A DNA stretch of 64,000 nucleotides from an uncultured Paracoccaceae bacterium (GCA_938049225.1 CALICM010000051.1:88975-152974), one strand, 5' to 3'; positions 18,052 to 27,377 are shown, counted from the first letter of the stretch. The notes: generated by a model not told the origin, from the sequence alone. A program made the numbers and translations.

Positions 18052-19068
18052 ATGAAGACGAAATCCACAATATTCGCAGCCTTTGCTGCGACGCTGGTAA
18101 GCGCCACGACAGCTTTTGCGGAAAAAGAGATGATTGTCTCATCCTGGCTGCCGCCAACACACATCATGAACGAAATCGTCTGGCCTGAATTCATCAGTCG
18201 GATCGAAACGGCCACCGAGGGCCGCGTGACTGGCAAGATCGAGTATCAGCTTGCGTCCCCTCCGTCGCAAGCCGACCTGATCGAAGACGGCGGAGCTGAT
18301 GCGGCGTGGATCTTCCATGGGTATAATCCGGGCCGCTTTGTTACCACGAAACTGATCGAAATCCCGGGGCTTGAAGGCGATTCCGCTGCTGCCTCGGCCG
18401 CACATTGGCGTGCGCATCAAGAAGTTCTCGGGGCCGCAAACGAGCATGACGGCGTCATACCTGTGGCAATGATGGTCCACGCCCCCGGCATGCTGCACCT
18501 GTCGAAAGAAATCTCATCGCTGGACGAAGCAGCAGGTCTCAAGATCCGGTCTGGCGGAGGCGTTATGGGGGACGTCCTCGCAGGCCTCGATATGGCAGGT
18601 GTTCAGGTGTCGGCTCCCAAAGTGTACGAAACCGTGTCGAATGGCGTTGCTGACGGAACGTTCTTCCCAGGCGATACGATTGCCATTCTGCGTCTGACTG
18701 AGGTTTTGCCCTACAGCTATCGGGTACCTGGTGGTTTCTATCGCGGGTCATTCTCGATCGTCATGAGCGAGGAATTTCTTGATTCCGTCCGCGAAGACGA
18801 CGCCGCGGCGATCCAGGCCGTACTTGGTGAGGATTTCTCCGCCTTTGCCGGTCGCGCGTGGGATGAAGGCAATGAACGCGGCGTCAACGCTCAGATGGAA
18901 ACGGGGCAAGTTATCGATCTTGAGGGGGATGCAGCCGCCAAGTTTGTGGGCCTCGTCCCGCAGATCCAGCAATCAGTCCTTGAAGAAGTAAAGGCCGCAG
19001 GCGTTGATGCCGATGCCGCACTGGCGATCATTCGCGAAACGATGACCGAATACAGCAACGGCAACTGA
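18052..19068 (+). CDS. TRAP transporter substrate-binding protein (DctP-like)
   Basis: Periplasmic solute receptor of a TRAP carrier, 338 residues. A Sec signal peptide (about 1-23, ending TTAFA before EKEMIV) is clear. The mature protein has the DctP-family layout with SGGGVMGDVLAGL and a conserved Arg region (GLKIRSGG). ATG 18052 is chosen for its strong ribosome site GGGAGGAAG; the open frame runs back to 18010. The upstream PaaR-like operator and position in the paa locus suggest an aromatic acid such as phenylacetate as substrate, which is inference. The large permease partner is interrupted. Confidence 0.88.
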   Translation: MKTKSTIFAAFAATLVSATTAFAEKEMIVSSWLPPTHIMNEIVWPEFISRIETATEGRVTGKIEYQLASPPSQADLIEDGGADAAWIFHGYNPGRFVTTKLIEIPGLEGDSAAASAAHWRAHQEVLGAANEHDGVIPVAMMVHAPGMLHLSKEISSLDEAAGLKIRSGGGVMGDVLAGLDMAGVQVSAPKVYETVSNGVADGTFFPGDTIAILRLTEVLPYSYRVPGGFYRGSFSIVMSEEFLDSVREDDAAAIQAVLGEDFSAFAGRAWDEGNERGVNAQMETGQVIDLEGDAAAKFVGLVPQIQQSVLEEVKAAGVDADAALAIIRETMTEYSNGN

Positions 19069-19569
19069 ATGAAGCGCATAATTGAGCGGGCAGGCTATTG
19101 GCTTGCCCGTATCTGCTTGGTTCTTAGCGGAACCTGTTTGATGGCGCTGATGTGCCTGACGGTTGCCGAAGTTGTCGCCCGATATGGTTTCAACGCACCA
19201 ATCTTTGGGCGTCAGGATCTGGCGCAAATTTTGCTGGCCTGCTCGATCTTCTTAGCCTTGCCTGTCGTCACTCTACGAGGCCAACAAATCGACGTTGATT
19301 TGCTTGACTCCCTCTTTTCAAACCGTGCCGCATTTTGGCGCAATCGCGCGATCGAGCTGCTGACCAGCGGTGTGTTTATGACGATGGGTTTCTGGTTGTA
19401 TGAGCGCGCAGAAAAGGCTCTCAGCCGTGGGTCCGCCACCGAAATGTTGTTCCTGCCGAAATACCCTTTGCTTGGCTTGATCGCGGCCGTGGTTTTCGCG
19501 ACTGGTGTTCTTGTCGGTCTGCGCAGCGGTTATCTTATCTTTCGAACGCAACGCGATAGCGACACATGA
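19069..19569 (+). CDS. TRAP transporter small permease (DctQ-like)
   Basis: Inner-membrane small subunit, 166 residues, with four predicted membrane helices (about 15-37, 50-68, 92-110, 130-155). The ARYGFNAPIFGRQDLAQ stretch after helix 1 is typical of DctQ. Its ATG directly follows the stop of the binding-protein gene, and its stop overlaps the start of the large permease (ATGA), so the three were one translationally coupled unit. With the large permease split by an insertion, this subunit probably has no working partner here. Confidence 0.88.
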   Translation: MKRIIERAGYWLARICLVLSGTCLMALMCLTVAEVVARYGFNAPIFGRQDLAQILLACSIFLALPVVTLRGQQIDVDLLDSLFSNRAAFWRNRAIELLTSGVFMTMGFWLYERAEKALSRGSATEMLFLPKYPLLGLIAAVVFATGVLVGLRSGYLIFRTQRDSDT

Positions 19570-19981
19570 CGATTGCCTTGATTGCCTTTGCTATCGTGAT
19601 CGCCCTTGTCCTGGCGCGGGTTCCCATTGGCATCGCCATGGGAACGGTTGGTGCGATCGGCTTTGTTTACTTGCGGGATTGGCGCTGGTCTGCGGGGCTT
19701 GGGCCTGCTGCAGATTCCGTTTTAGATGTCGCTCAAAACGACGCCTTATCGGTCATTCCGCTGTTTATCCTGATGGGCATGATCATTGCCCAAAGCGGGA
19801 TGGCCCATGACTTGTACCGCGCGGCCTATGCAGTTGTGGGGCGATTGCCCGGTGGTCTGGCCATGTCAACCATTCTGGCGTGTGGTGGTTTCTCGGCCGT
19901 CTCAGGCTCATCGCTGGCGACGGCCGCAACAATGTCAAAAGTAGCCCTCCCGTCGATGCGGAAATTTGGATACCATGACAG
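19566..19981 (+). pseudogene. TRAP large permease DctM, 5' part (interrupted by IS)
   Basis: First ~139 codons of a DctM-type permease. It has the typical VLARVPIGIAMG start, FILMGMIIAQSGMA, and the highly conserved SAVSGSSLATAATM motif, and runs up to MRKFGYHD at the IS junction. The remainder continues at 21373 in the matching frame; joined, they give about 444 residues, a normal DctM length. The frame itself reads through into the IS and stops at 20072. The gene is presumed non-functional. Confidence 0.9.
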
Positions 19982-20068
19982 ATGGTGTGGTTGCCGCCCT
20001 ACTCAGACGGCATCGCAATGTGCCAGGATAGTGGTGTTTACGACCACTGAGCAGAAAGGACGGCAATC

Positions 20069-21097
20069 GTGACAAAGGATATTATGATAGGCGTTGATCT
20101 GGCAAAGAATATTTTCCAACTGCACGCAGCATCGATGACAGGACAGCCAAAGTTTCGCAAGAAACTGACCAGACTGAGCTTCGCTCGTTTCATGGCAGAG
20201 CATCCGCCGGCAGTGGTGGTGATGGAGGCTTGCGGCAGTGCACATTACTGGGCCCGCGAGATTGTCCGGCTTGGCCATGAGGTGAAGTTGATTGCTCCCC
20301 ATTATGTAAGGCCGTTTGTGAAGCGTCAAAAGAATGATGCGGTAGACGCCGAGGCAATTGTAATCGCAGCCCAGCGACCAGAGATGCGCTTTGTTGAGCC
20401 GAAGTCTGCCGAACAACAAAGCAAGGCAATCCTGTTTCGTGCCCGGGAACGGCTCGTCCATCAGCGAACCGAACTGGTCAATGCGTTGAGGGCCTGTCTG
20501 TATGAGTACGGTCATGTCGTTCCGCAAGGAATAAACAACGTCAGCAAGATCGCCGACATTCTTGATGCGCCCGACAGCGATCTGCCGGGTATAATGCAGG
20601 AGGAATGCCGGGATTTGTTGAAACAGATTGCTGAACAAACGGTGCGGATCAATATGCGCACCGTCAAGATCAAGACTCTGGCGACACAAGCCACCTCCTC
20701 GCGGCGATTGCAGACAATGCCCGGCGTTGGTCCAATGACAGCACTGGCAATCGAAGCCTTTGCCCCGCCGATGGAGAACTTCAAATGTGGGCGCGACTTT
20801 GCCGCATGGCTTGGTCTTGTTCCACGCCAATTCTCATCTGGTGGCAAAGAGCGTCTTGGACGCATTTCGAAGGCAGGACAGGCTGACATCCGCAGACTGC
20901 TGATTATTGGCGCGATGTCGCGCCTGAACTGGCTAGGCCGCAAGTCAATTCCCGATGGTTCATGGCTGGCACGGATGATAGCGCGAAAGCCCAGGATGCT
21001 TGTAGCGACCGCTTTGGCAAATAAGATGGCCCGCATGATATGGGCCATGTTGACCAAGAATGAAGATTACCGAGTTCCGGCACAGGCAGCAGCATGA
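20069..21097 (+). CDS. IS110-family transposase (DEDD/serine type)
   Basis: RNA-guided-type recombinase of IS110/IS1111, 342 residues. The RuvC-like N-terminal domain has the acidic residues in MIGVDLAKNIFQLHA, VVMEACGSAHYW and KNDAVDAEAI (the DEDD set). The C-terminal Transposase_20 domain has LQTMPGVGPMTALAIEAF, and the serine region FSSGGKERLGRISKAGQ carries the presumed nucleophile. Length and layout are complete, so the element may be active. It starts at a GTG with AAAGGACGG upstream. Confidence 0.94.
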   Translation: MTKDIMIGVDLAKNIFQLHAASMTGQPKFRKKLTRLSFARFMAEHPPAVVVMEACGSAHYWAREIVRLGHEVKLIAPHYVRPFVKRQKNDAVDAEAIVIAAQRPEMRFVEPKSAEQQSKAILFRARERLVHQRTELVNALRACLYEYGHVVPQGINNVSKIADILDAPDSDLPGIMQEECRDLLKQIAEQTVRINMRTVKIKTLATQATSSRRLQTMPGVGPMTALAIEAFAPPMENFKCGRDFAAWLGLVPRQFSSGGKERLGRISKAGQADIRRLLIIGAMSRLNWLGRKSIPDGSWLARMIARKPRMLVATALANKMARMIWAMLTKNEDYRVPAQAAA

Positions 21098-21356
21098 TCA
21101 ATATGCAGCAGAATCTGCCTGGCGCTGGATAAAGGAGGTGTGAGAAGGCGACGACCCGAATGGGCAAAATGATCAATCAGATCTGGATCAGGAAAACCAG
21201 TTAAGAGTCGTGAGCGTAACAGCTCGGAAGTCAGATTTGGACCTGCTCCGCAGATCACCATACCGGCCAGCGGCTTCTGAAAACGCCGCACTTAAAGGCC
21301 TGACAGAAGACCGCACTTGATCACATGCTCATCGGAACAAAATCTTCTTGCATCAC
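21098..21356 (+). ncRNA. Candidate IS1111 guide (bridge/seek) RNA region
   Basis: Non-coding right-end segment of the IS. In IS1111-type elements a guide RNA is encoded between the transposase and the right end. Visible structure includes a GAGC-GTAACA-GCTC hairpin (near 21213), and direct repeats CCGCACTT (near 21287 and 21311). ATTTGGA at 21235-21241 equals a 7-mer in the target flank (19965-19971). RNA ends and strand are not established. Confidence 0.4.
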
Positions 21357-21372
21357 GGGCGGCAACCACAGA

Positions 21373-22293
21373 AGTCTCTCTACTGCCTCGGTTGCAGCGG
21401 GCGGAACGCTGGGCATCTTGATCCCGCCCAGCATCATTTTGATCATCTACGGGTTCCTAACCGGCCAATCCATCGGCAAGCTATTCCTTGCGGGCATTCT
21501 GCCAGGGTTGCTGGGCATTCTGCTTTATCTCGCCGCCGTCGCTTTTGTCGTTTGGCGCAAACCAGACGCAGGACCCGCCGGAAACCCGATGGACTGGGCA
21601 GAAGCTCGCGCCTGCGTTCTGCGTGTGATCCCGATCCTTGTGCTGTTTGTGATCATTATCGGTGGCATCTACGGTCAGATTTTCACGGCTGACGAGGCCG
21701 CTGGCGTGGGCGCATTTGGGGCGATTGTCATCTCAGTCCTCATCGGGCGATTTTCTTGGACAGGGCTTATTGATGCACTGTCGCAAACCGTGCGCACCTC
21801 GGTCGGTCTGTTCGTGCTTTTGATCGGTGCCGACCTGTTTAACCGACTGATCACACGCGCCGGGCTGACAGATGATCTTCTGGCATTCTTGCAAGGCGCA
21901 GGGCTGGAACCCTTTGCGGTCCTTGGTCTTATCGTGTTGATCTATTTAGTGCTTGGGGCGGTCTTCGAAAGCCTTTCGATGATCACCTTGACCGTGCCGG
22001 TATTCGCACCCTTGATCGCCTCTCTCGGATTCTTCGAGGGGGACATCAGCGGTGAGATGGCGCTGATCTGGTTCGGGATCATTGTCGTGGTCGTGACCGA
22101 GATTTCGCTGATCACTCCGCCAATTGGATTGAATGTGTTCGTCCTGCGATCCGTCGTCACGGATGTCTCTGCAGCGACAATCTTTAGGGGCGTCACCCCG
22201 TTTTGGATCGCCGATATTATTAGATTGATTTTCTTAATTGCGCTGCCGTTCTTTGCGCTTTTGTTGCCGATGGGTGTTTGGGGATTTGGATAA
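21373..22293 (+). pseudogene. TRAP large permease DctM, 3' part
   Basis: Continuation of the DctM permease after the insertion: SLSTASVAAGGTLGILIPPS is the conserved stretch that follows MRRFGY in intact proteins. It is followed by about nine more membrane helices and ends LLPMGVWGFG. A frame starting at ATG 21325 inside the IS could give a 322-residue product, but it would lack the N-terminal helices. No other lesion is visible, so the insertion looks recent. Confidence 0.9.
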
Positions 22294-22334
22294 GTAACTG
22301 CAGGGGGGACCAAATGAATAACCTGATCGGACGA

Positions 22335-22457
22335 CTAAAGACCTGCCATCTCGACCATTTTCGCACGGATTTGCGCAATATCTGCGGCCCCTTTGATGTG
22401 GCTAACAGGCAACACGAACACGCCAACATACATGGTCACAGAAAAGGGCGCGGACAT
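22335..22457 (-). CDS. Possible 40-residue small protein or gene remnant
   Basis: A minus-strand frame starting MSAPFSVTMYVGVFVLP and ending IRAKMVEMAGL. Its composition is protein-like (a hydrophobic centre and a charged amphipathic end), but there is no clear ribosome site and no family was recognised. It lies beyond the terminator after paaE and could be the 3' end of a lost gene. Confidence 0.25.
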   Translation of the reverse strand: MSAPFSVTMYVGVFVLPVSHIKGAADIAQIRAKMVEMAGL

Positions 22458-22497
22458 GGTGAAAGCCGCGCGCCGGGGATAAGGAATTCTCCCTAAG

Positions 22498-22531
22498 AAG
22501 GCCCGGCGTTTGACGTCGGGCCTTTTCTTTT
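22498..22531. terminator. Rho-independent terminator between convergent dctM and paaE
   Basis: Stem AAGGCCCGGCG / CGTCGGGCCTT (one G-T pair) with a TTTGA loop, followed by TTTTCTTTT on the plus strand. It sits between convergent units and overlaps the paaE stop codon on the minus strand. Confidence 0.85.
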
Positions 22532-23600
22532 AATGCCCAGCCTGGTCGTAATCCCAAACCACTTTTTTGCCTGAGACTGGATAACACTGGCAGGTTAGAA
22601 CAAAGCCCGCATCAACCTCGTAGTCTTCAAGTGCATGGTTGCTGATCATTTCAACTTCACCTTCTAAGACCTTGGCCTTGCAGGTCGAACAGACACCTGC
22701 CTTACAGGCGAAGGGCGCATCAAGGTTGCCCGCCAGGGCGGCTTCCAAGAGGCTGGTCTTGGGCGGAATAATTAAAGACCGCGCCTCGCCTCCAAGGGCC
22801 ACCCGGCCCTCAACACCATCTTCCATCTCTGACGCGTCAGCGATCGGTTCAGGCAAACGACCGTGTTGGGCAGAAGCAAAGAGCTCAAACCGGATCTGTT
22901 CCTTAGACAGCCCGTGTTCTGTCAGCGCCTCCGAAATCGCGAGCATCATCGGCTCTGGTCCGCAAATAAACGCCATATCGACTGCGCTGATATCAATCCA
23001 CGTCCGAAACAATGCCGCGCACTTTTCGCCATCCACTCGACCCCGAAAAAGGTCAATCTCACGGCTGTCATCCTCCAGGATGTGAATGACGTTAAACCTG
23101 CCTAGATGCTGGTTTTTCAAATCCTCCAACTCTTCACGGAACATGATCGTGTTGGAATTGCGGTTGGCATAGACCAACGTGAAACGCGCGTCAGGCTCAC
23201 TCTCCAAACCCGTCCGCAGTATCGACAGAACCGGCGTGATACCAGACCCGCCCGCGAATGCGAGGTAGTGCGGGGCGTTGCCCTCGGCCTTGGCAAAGAA
23301 CTTGCCCATCGGGGGCATCGCTTCAAGCACATCACCGACGACAAGGTCCGTATTGGCCCAGGTCGAAAAAGCGCCGCCAGAGACCCGCTTTATGCCCACT
23401 TGGAGCACGTCATCTTGCTGACCGGCACAGATCGAATAAGACCGCCGAAGCTCTTGATCCCCGAACTGACGCCGGAACGTCAGATACTGGCCTTGCGTGA
23501 AATCAAAACCCGCGCCATCTGTCGGTTTAAGCGTAAGCACCACCGCGTCGCGGATGGTCTTTTCAATCCTAGTGACGGTCAGCGGATGGAAATGGGCCAT
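22530..23600 (-). CDS. paaE: Phenylacetyl-CoA epoxidase reductase subunit PaaE
   Basis: NAD(P)H-dependent flavin/iron-sulfur reductase that feeds electrons to the PaaABC(D) epoxidase. It has 356 residues. The FAD/NAD reductase part has the RRSYSIC flavin motif at about 57-63 and GGSGITPVLSIL for NADPH. The C-terminal 2Fe-2S ferredoxin domain has CKAGVCSTC with the fourth Cys in FVLTCQCYP. ATG 23600 (MAHFHPL) replaces the longer frame to 23744, whose extra residues overlap paaD and are not family-like. It is the last gene of the paaABCDE unit, ten bases after paaD. Confidence 0.95.
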   Translation of the reverse strand: MAHFHPLTVTRIEKTIRDAVVLTLKPTDGAGFDFTQGQYLTFRRQFGDQELRRSYSICAGQQDDVLQVGIKRVSGGAFSTWANTDLVVGDVLEAMPPMGKFFAKAEGNAPHYLAFAGGSGITPVLSILRTGLESEPDARFTLVYANRNSNTIMFREELEDLKNQHLGRFNVIHILEDDSREIDLFRGRVDGEKCAALFRTWIDISAVDMAFICGPEPMMLAISEALTEHGLSKEQIRFELFASAQHGRLPEPIADASEMEDGVEGRVALGGEARSLIIPPKTSLLEAALAGNLDAPFACKAGVCSTCKAKVLEGEVEMISNHALEDYEVDAGFVLTCQCYPVSGKKVVWDYDQAGH

Positions 23601-23610
23601 ATCAAACGCC

Positions 23611-24084
23611 TTAGATACATTTGAAATAGTCGAACGGTTCAAGGCAATCGGTGCAGCGCCATTGTGCCTTGCATGGAGTCGAGCCGAACTGGCTGACGCG
23701 CTCAACCGCCTGCGACTTGCACTGTGGGCAACGATCCGGCCCACCAGAGGCTTGTGGTGGTGCTATGCCATAACTTTCAAGTCGCGCCCGGCCCTTTTCT
23801 GACAGCCAATCTGTTGTCCAGGCAGGGGCGATCTGTGTTTTTAGGTGGACCGATGGTACCCCCTGTTTTGCCAAGGCCGTTTCGATGTCCATGGCAATCA
23901 CCGCCATCGCCGGGCAGCCCGAGTAGGTCGGCGTGATAATTATCTTAACGTAGTCACCTGAAACCGACACAGCCCGCACCACGCCCAGATCCACGACCGA
24001 GATCACCGGAATCTCGGGATCAGGTACGGCGTCCAGCCAGGTCCAAACCTGCGCCTCAGATATGTTGGCTGAGGCCGTCACCAA
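23611..24084 (-). CDS. paaD: Phenylacetate epoxidase assembly protein PaaD
   Basis: Small protein of the MIP18/DUF59 (SufT-like) family needed for a working epoxidase, probably in metal centre assembly. The N-terminal domain has DPEIPVISVVDLGVVRAV and the PTYSGCPAM motif with its conserved Cys; the C-terminal tail carries two Cys pairs (CPQC and CTDC), as in PaaD proteins. Its 157 residues fit the family. The start overlaps the end of paaC by seven bases. Confidence 0.94.
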   Translation of the reverse strand: MVTASANISEAQVWTWLDAVPDPEIPVISVVDLGVVRAVSVSGDYVKIIITPTYSGCPAMAVIAMDIETALAKQGVPSVHLKTQIAPAWTTDWLSEKGRARLESYGIAPPQASGGPDRCPQCKSQAVERVSQFGSTPCKAQWRCTDCLEPFDYFKCI

Positions 24085-24833
24085 ACAGCGCCGGGGTAGG
24101 ATCGTTGCAGGATCTGCATTGTCGCCAACATGTGCCCCAGATGTTCTGTATGCCGGAAACCGCTGCGACCGCCGAAATGGGCGAATGTGCTTTTAGGCGT
24201 GCGCAAAGATGCGTCTGACAAAATACCCTGCACTTTCGTATCCCAGTCGTTGCGAATAGAGGCTGGTAAAACGGCAATGCCTGCCGCTTGCATGGCCTGA
24301 TCCGTGTCATCCTCACCGAACAATTCCCCGGCGTAGGGCCACAGATAGTCGAGGGCCGCCTGCATCCGAGTGTTGCTTTCTTCTGTGCCATTGCCCAAAG
24401 CGATCACGGTCTCGGCCGAGCGGTCGAGGTGATAGTTCGCCTCTTTCAGCGATTTCCCTGAGAAATCGGCCACGCGCTTATCCGAAGATCCGCAAAGCGC
24501 GGTCAGCCAAGGCACCTGAAAGGCATCAAACAGGAATTGGCGCATCAAAGTGCGTCCGAAATCCTCGTTTGGGACTTCCAACATCAGGATATTGCGAAAA
24601 TCATAGACGTCACGCAGGTAAGCCAGATCATTTGCACTTCGACCCTTGCCTTCCACCTCAGCCGCATAGCCCAGCCAAAGCTGGGTTTGCCCAATCAGAT
24701 CAAGGGCCGTGTTGGCCAGTGCAATGTCTTCTTCCAAGGCTGGCGCCACGCCGCACCATTCCGAGGTCCGATGCCCGAGGACAAGCGCATTGTCTCCTTG
24801 CCGCAACAGAAATTCGAACAGATGCTTCATCAC
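24078..24833 (-). CDS. paaC: Phenylacetyl-CoA epoxidase structural subunit PaaC
   Basis: Ferritin-like subunit, 251 residues, that pairs with PaaA in the multicomponent phenylacetyl-CoA epoxidase and lacks an active diiron site. Recognisable stretches are LVLGHRTSEWCGVAP, EEDIALANTALDLIGQ and NYHLDRSAETVIALGNG. It overlaps paaB by four bases upstream and paaD by seven downstream. Confidence 0.95.
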   Translation of the reverse strand: MMKHLFEFLLRQGDNALVLGHRTSEWCGVAPALEEDIALANTALDLIGQTQLWLGYAAEVEGKGRSANDLAYLRDVYDFRNILMLEVPNEDFGRTLMRQFLFDAFQVPWLTALCGSSDKRVADFSGKSLKEANYHLDRSAETVIALGNGTEESNTRMQAALDYLWPYAGELFGEDDTDQAMQAAGIAVLPASIRNDWDTKVQGILSDASLRTPKSTFAHFGGRSGFRHTEHLGHMLATMQILQRSYPGAVW

Positions 24834-25114
24834 ATTTTGCCAACCTCGTCGGGGATGTCGTAAAAGGTCGGGTGGCGATACACCTTGTCGCGTGCCGGGT
24901 CGTACATCGGACCTTTTTCCGACGGGCTAGAGGCGGTGATCTTCTCGGCCTCAATCACCCAGATGCTCACCCCCTCGTTGCGCCGAGTGTAGACATCACG
25001 CGCATTCTTGACGGCATGTTCTGCATCCGCCGCATGAAGCGAGCCGACATGCCTGTGGCTCATCCCGTGTTGCCCACGGATAAACACTTCCCAAAGGGGC
25101 CATTCCTTGCTCAT
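24830..25114 (-). CDS. paaB: Phenylacetyl-CoA epoxidase subunit PaaB
   Basis: Small 94-residue subunit that bridges PaaAC heterodimers. The sequence MSKEWPLWEVFIRGQHGMSH followed by HVGSLHAADAEHAVKNARDV is diagnostic, as is VYTRRNEGVSIWVI. ATG 25114 is used; the longer frame overlaps the end of paaA. It sits four bases after paaA. Confidence 0.95.
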   Translation of the reverse strand: MSKEWPLWEVFIRGQHGMSHRHVGSLHAADAEHAVKNARDVYTRRNEGVSIWVIEAEKITASSPSEKGPMYDPARDKVYRHPTFYDIPDEVGKM

Positions 25115-25118
25115 GCGC

Positions 25119-26096
25119 TTACTCCGCCGCCAATTTGCGTGCGGCTTTCTTCTCTGCATGGGCGTTCATCGCATCGCGCACCCAAGCCCCGTCATCCCAA
25201 GCCTTTTGACGCGCACTTAGCCTATCGACATTGCACGGACCATTGCCCGAGATTACATCAAAAAACTCATTCCAATCAGGCTCGGTAAAATCGTACTGGC
25301 CGTTCTCTTCATTCCATGTCAAATCTTCATCTGGGATCGTCAGACCGAGGTATTCTGCCTGCGGCACGGTTTCATCGACGAACTTTTGACGCAGTTCGTC
25401 ATTGGTGTTCATCTTGATTTTCCAAGCCATGGATTGAGACGAATGCACGCTGTCCTTGTCCGAGGGCCCGAACATCATGAGCGCGGGATACCAGAACCGG
25501 TTCAAGGCATCCTGCGCCATACGCTTTTGCTCTGCCGTTCCTTTCACCATGGCCATCATGATGTGAAAGCCTTGCCGTTGATGAAAGCTTTCTTCCTTGC
25601 AGACACGCACCATCGCGCGGGCATAGGGCCCATAAGAGGTGCGCTGGAGCGGCACCTGATTCATGATAGCCGCGCCGTCGACCAACCAGCCGACCGCCCC
25701 CATATCTGCCCATGTCAGGGTCGGATAATTGAAAATCGATGAATACTTCATCCGCCCGTCCAGCAGCATTTGGGTCATCTCATCACGCGACACGCCAAGG
25801 GTTTCAGCCGCACAATATAGATAAAGACCATGCCCTGCCTCATCCTGCACCTTGGCAAGCAGATTGGCCTTGCGTTCCAGGGTCGGGGCACGGGTGATCC
25901 AGTTGCCTTCCGGCAGCTGGCCCACAATCTCGGAATGGGCATGCTGGCCGACCTGCCGGATCAGGGTCTTGCGATAGCCTTCCGGCATCCAATCCTTTGG
26001 CTCGATCTTCTCACCTGCATCGATCCGCGCCTGAAACGCGGCAAGCTGTTCAGGATCGTCTTTTGTCGCTTCGGACTTTACCATCTGTGCATACAT
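25119..26096 (-). CDS. paaA: Phenylacetyl-CoA epoxidase catalytic subunit PaaA
   Basis: Diiron oxygenase subunit that converts phenylacetyl-CoA to its ring-1,2-epoxide. It has 325 residues. Iron-ligand E-x-x-H motifs are seen in [11 protein letters not shown] and [32 protein letters not shown] and [20 protein letters not shown] are family stretches. It is the second gene of the minus-strand unit, ten bases after the thiolase. The N-terminal start at 26096 (MYAQMVK) agrees with the family. Confidence 0.96.
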   Translation of the reverse strand: MYAQMVKSEATKDDPEQLAAFQARIDAGEKIEPKDWMPEGYRKTLIRQVGQHAHSEIVGQLPEGNWITRAPTLERKANLLAKVQDEAGHGLYLYCAAETLGVSRDEMTQMLLDGRMKYSSIFNYPTLTWADMGAVGWLVDGAAIMNQVPLQRTSYGPYARAMVRVCKEESFHQRQGFHIMMAMVKGTAEQKRMAQDALNRFWYPALMMFGPSDKDSVHSSQSMAWKIKMNTNDELRQKFVDETVPQAEYLGLTIPDEDLTWNEENGQYDFTEPDWNEFFDVISGNGPCNVDRLSARQKAWDDGAWVRDAMNAHAEKKAARKLAAE

Positions 26097-26106
26097 CGCG
26101 TTGCTC

Positions 26107-27303
26107 CTATGTCCGTTCTAAAATCAGCGCCGTGCCTTGGCCGACACCCACGCACATCGTACAAAGAGCATAGCGCCCGCCTGTGCGTTTCAATTGATAA
26201 GCTGCTGCCATGACCAATCGCGCGCCCGACATGCCTAAAGGGTGTCCAAGCGCAATCGCGCCCCCGTTCGGGTTTACATGGGGGGCGTCGTCTGGCAGGC
26301 CCAACTCGCGCAATACAGCAAGACTCTGGCTGGCAAAGGCTTCGTTCAGCTCGATCACATCCATCCGGTCCAGCGTCAGTTCTGCCCGTGCCAATACCTT
26401 CTTCACGGCAGGTACAGGCCCGATCCCCATGACACGCGGGGCCACACCTGCGGCAGCCATCCCCACAACACGTGCGAGCGGTGCTGTCTTGGTCGCTGCC
26501 GCCTCATCGCCCAACAGCAACGCTGCGGCGCCATCATTGACACCCGACGCATTGCCCGCGGTTACGGTCTTGTTCGGCCCATTCACGCCTTTTAGCTTGC
26601 CAAGCTTTGCAGCATCAACGCCGGGACGAGGGTGTTCGTCGGCCTCAAATATAATTGGTTCGCCTTTGCGCTGTGGAATTTCCACGCGCATCAGTTCATC
26701 GGCAAAAACGCCAGCCTTGGCCGCCGCTTCATACTTGGCCTGCGAGAAAGCTGCGAAGGCATCCTGATCCGCGCGCGAAACACCATAGTCCTCGGCGACA
26801 TTGTCCGCCGTTTCAGGCATCGAATCCGTCCCAAAGGCATCTTTCATCTTCGGGTTCACAAACCGCCAGCCAATCGTCGTGTCATAGACCGCATTGGTGC
26901 GCGAAAAGGGAGCATGGGCTTTGGGCATTACAAATGGCGCGCGGCTCATGCTTTCGACACCGCCTGCAATTGCTAGCATATAATCACCCGCCTTAATGCC
27001 GCGCGCCGCCATGCCGACCGCATCCATGCCGGACGCGCACAGACGATTGATCGTCGTGCCCGGCACGGATTCAGGTAAGTCAGCCAAAAGAGCAGCCATC
27101 CGGGCAACATTTCGATTGTCTTCCCCGGCTTGATTGGCGTCGCCCAAGATCACGTCATCTACAGCGCCAAAGTCAACATCCGGGTTCCGCCGGACCAATT
27201 CAGCAATTGGCATCGCCGCAAGGTCATCCGTGCGCACAGAAGAAAGCTCGCCGCCGTAGCGGCCAATCGGAGTTCTAACGGCGTCAAGAATATAGGCGGT
27301 CAT
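26107..27303 (-). CDS. paaJ: 3-oxoadipyl-CoA / 3-oxo-5,6-dehydrosuberyl-CoA thiolase
   Basis: Last-step thiolase of the phenylacetate (and beta-ketoadipate) route, giving acetyl-CoA and succinyl-CoA or 2,3-dehydroadipyl-CoA. It has 398 residues. The nucleophilic Cys is in [16 protein letters not shown], the His in [16 protein letters not shown], and the second Cys in [11 protein letters not shown]. It leads the minus-strand operon with paaABCDE. PcaF is an equally good name by sequence; context favours PaaJ. An 11-bp inverted repeat lies 36-74 bases before its start. Confidence 0.93.
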   Translation of the reverse strand: MTAYILDAVRTPIGRYGGELSSVRTDDLAAMPIAELVRRNPDVDFGAVDDVILGDANQAGEDNRNVARMAALLADLPESVPGTTINRLCASGMDAVGMAARGIKAGDYMLAIAGGVESMSRAPFVMPKAHAPFSRTNAVYDTTIGWRFVNPKMKDAFGTDSMPETADNVAEDYGVSRADQDAFAAFSQAKYEAAAKAGVFADELMRVEIPQRKGEPIIFEADEHPRPGVDAAKLGKLKGVNGPNKTVTAGNASGVNDGAAALLLGDEAAATKTAPLARVVGMAAAGVAPRVMGIGPVPAVKKVLARAELTLDRMDVIELNEAFASQSLAVLRELGLPDDAPHVNPNGGAIALGHPLGMSGARLVMAAAYQLKRTGGRYALCTMCVGVGQGTALILERT

Positions 27304-27338
27304 AGGGTACCTTCACGGAGCGTCGCACAAACAATAAC

Positions 27339-27377
27339 ATGTTACGCAAATTTCGGAAGCCATAAATTGCGTAACAT
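27339..27377. promoter_or_regulatory. Inverted repeat upstream of paaJ, candidate operator
   Basis: ATGTTACGCAA (27339-27349) and TTGCGTAACAT (27367-27377) are perfect complements separated by 17 bases. They lie just upstream of the paaJABCDE unit. No TetR-like site of the PaaR kind is seen here, so another factor, PaaX being the obvious candidate, may bind. Confidence 0.6.

Larger units (their letters stand above)
19982..21372 (+). mobile_element. IS110-family element, IS1111-type, inserted in dctM
   Basis: About 1391 bp. One transposase gene is flanked by inverted repeats TGTGGTTGCCGCCC (19986-19999) and GGGCGGCAACCACA (21357-21370), a perfect 14 bp. These sit a few bases inside the ends, which is the mark of the IS1111 group. 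The two-base sequence AG occurs at both junctions (19980-19981 and 21373-21374); the joined dctM reads D-S-L-S across it. About 275 bases between transposase stop and right end are non-coding, where IS1111-type guide RNA would be expected. Confidence 0.9.
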
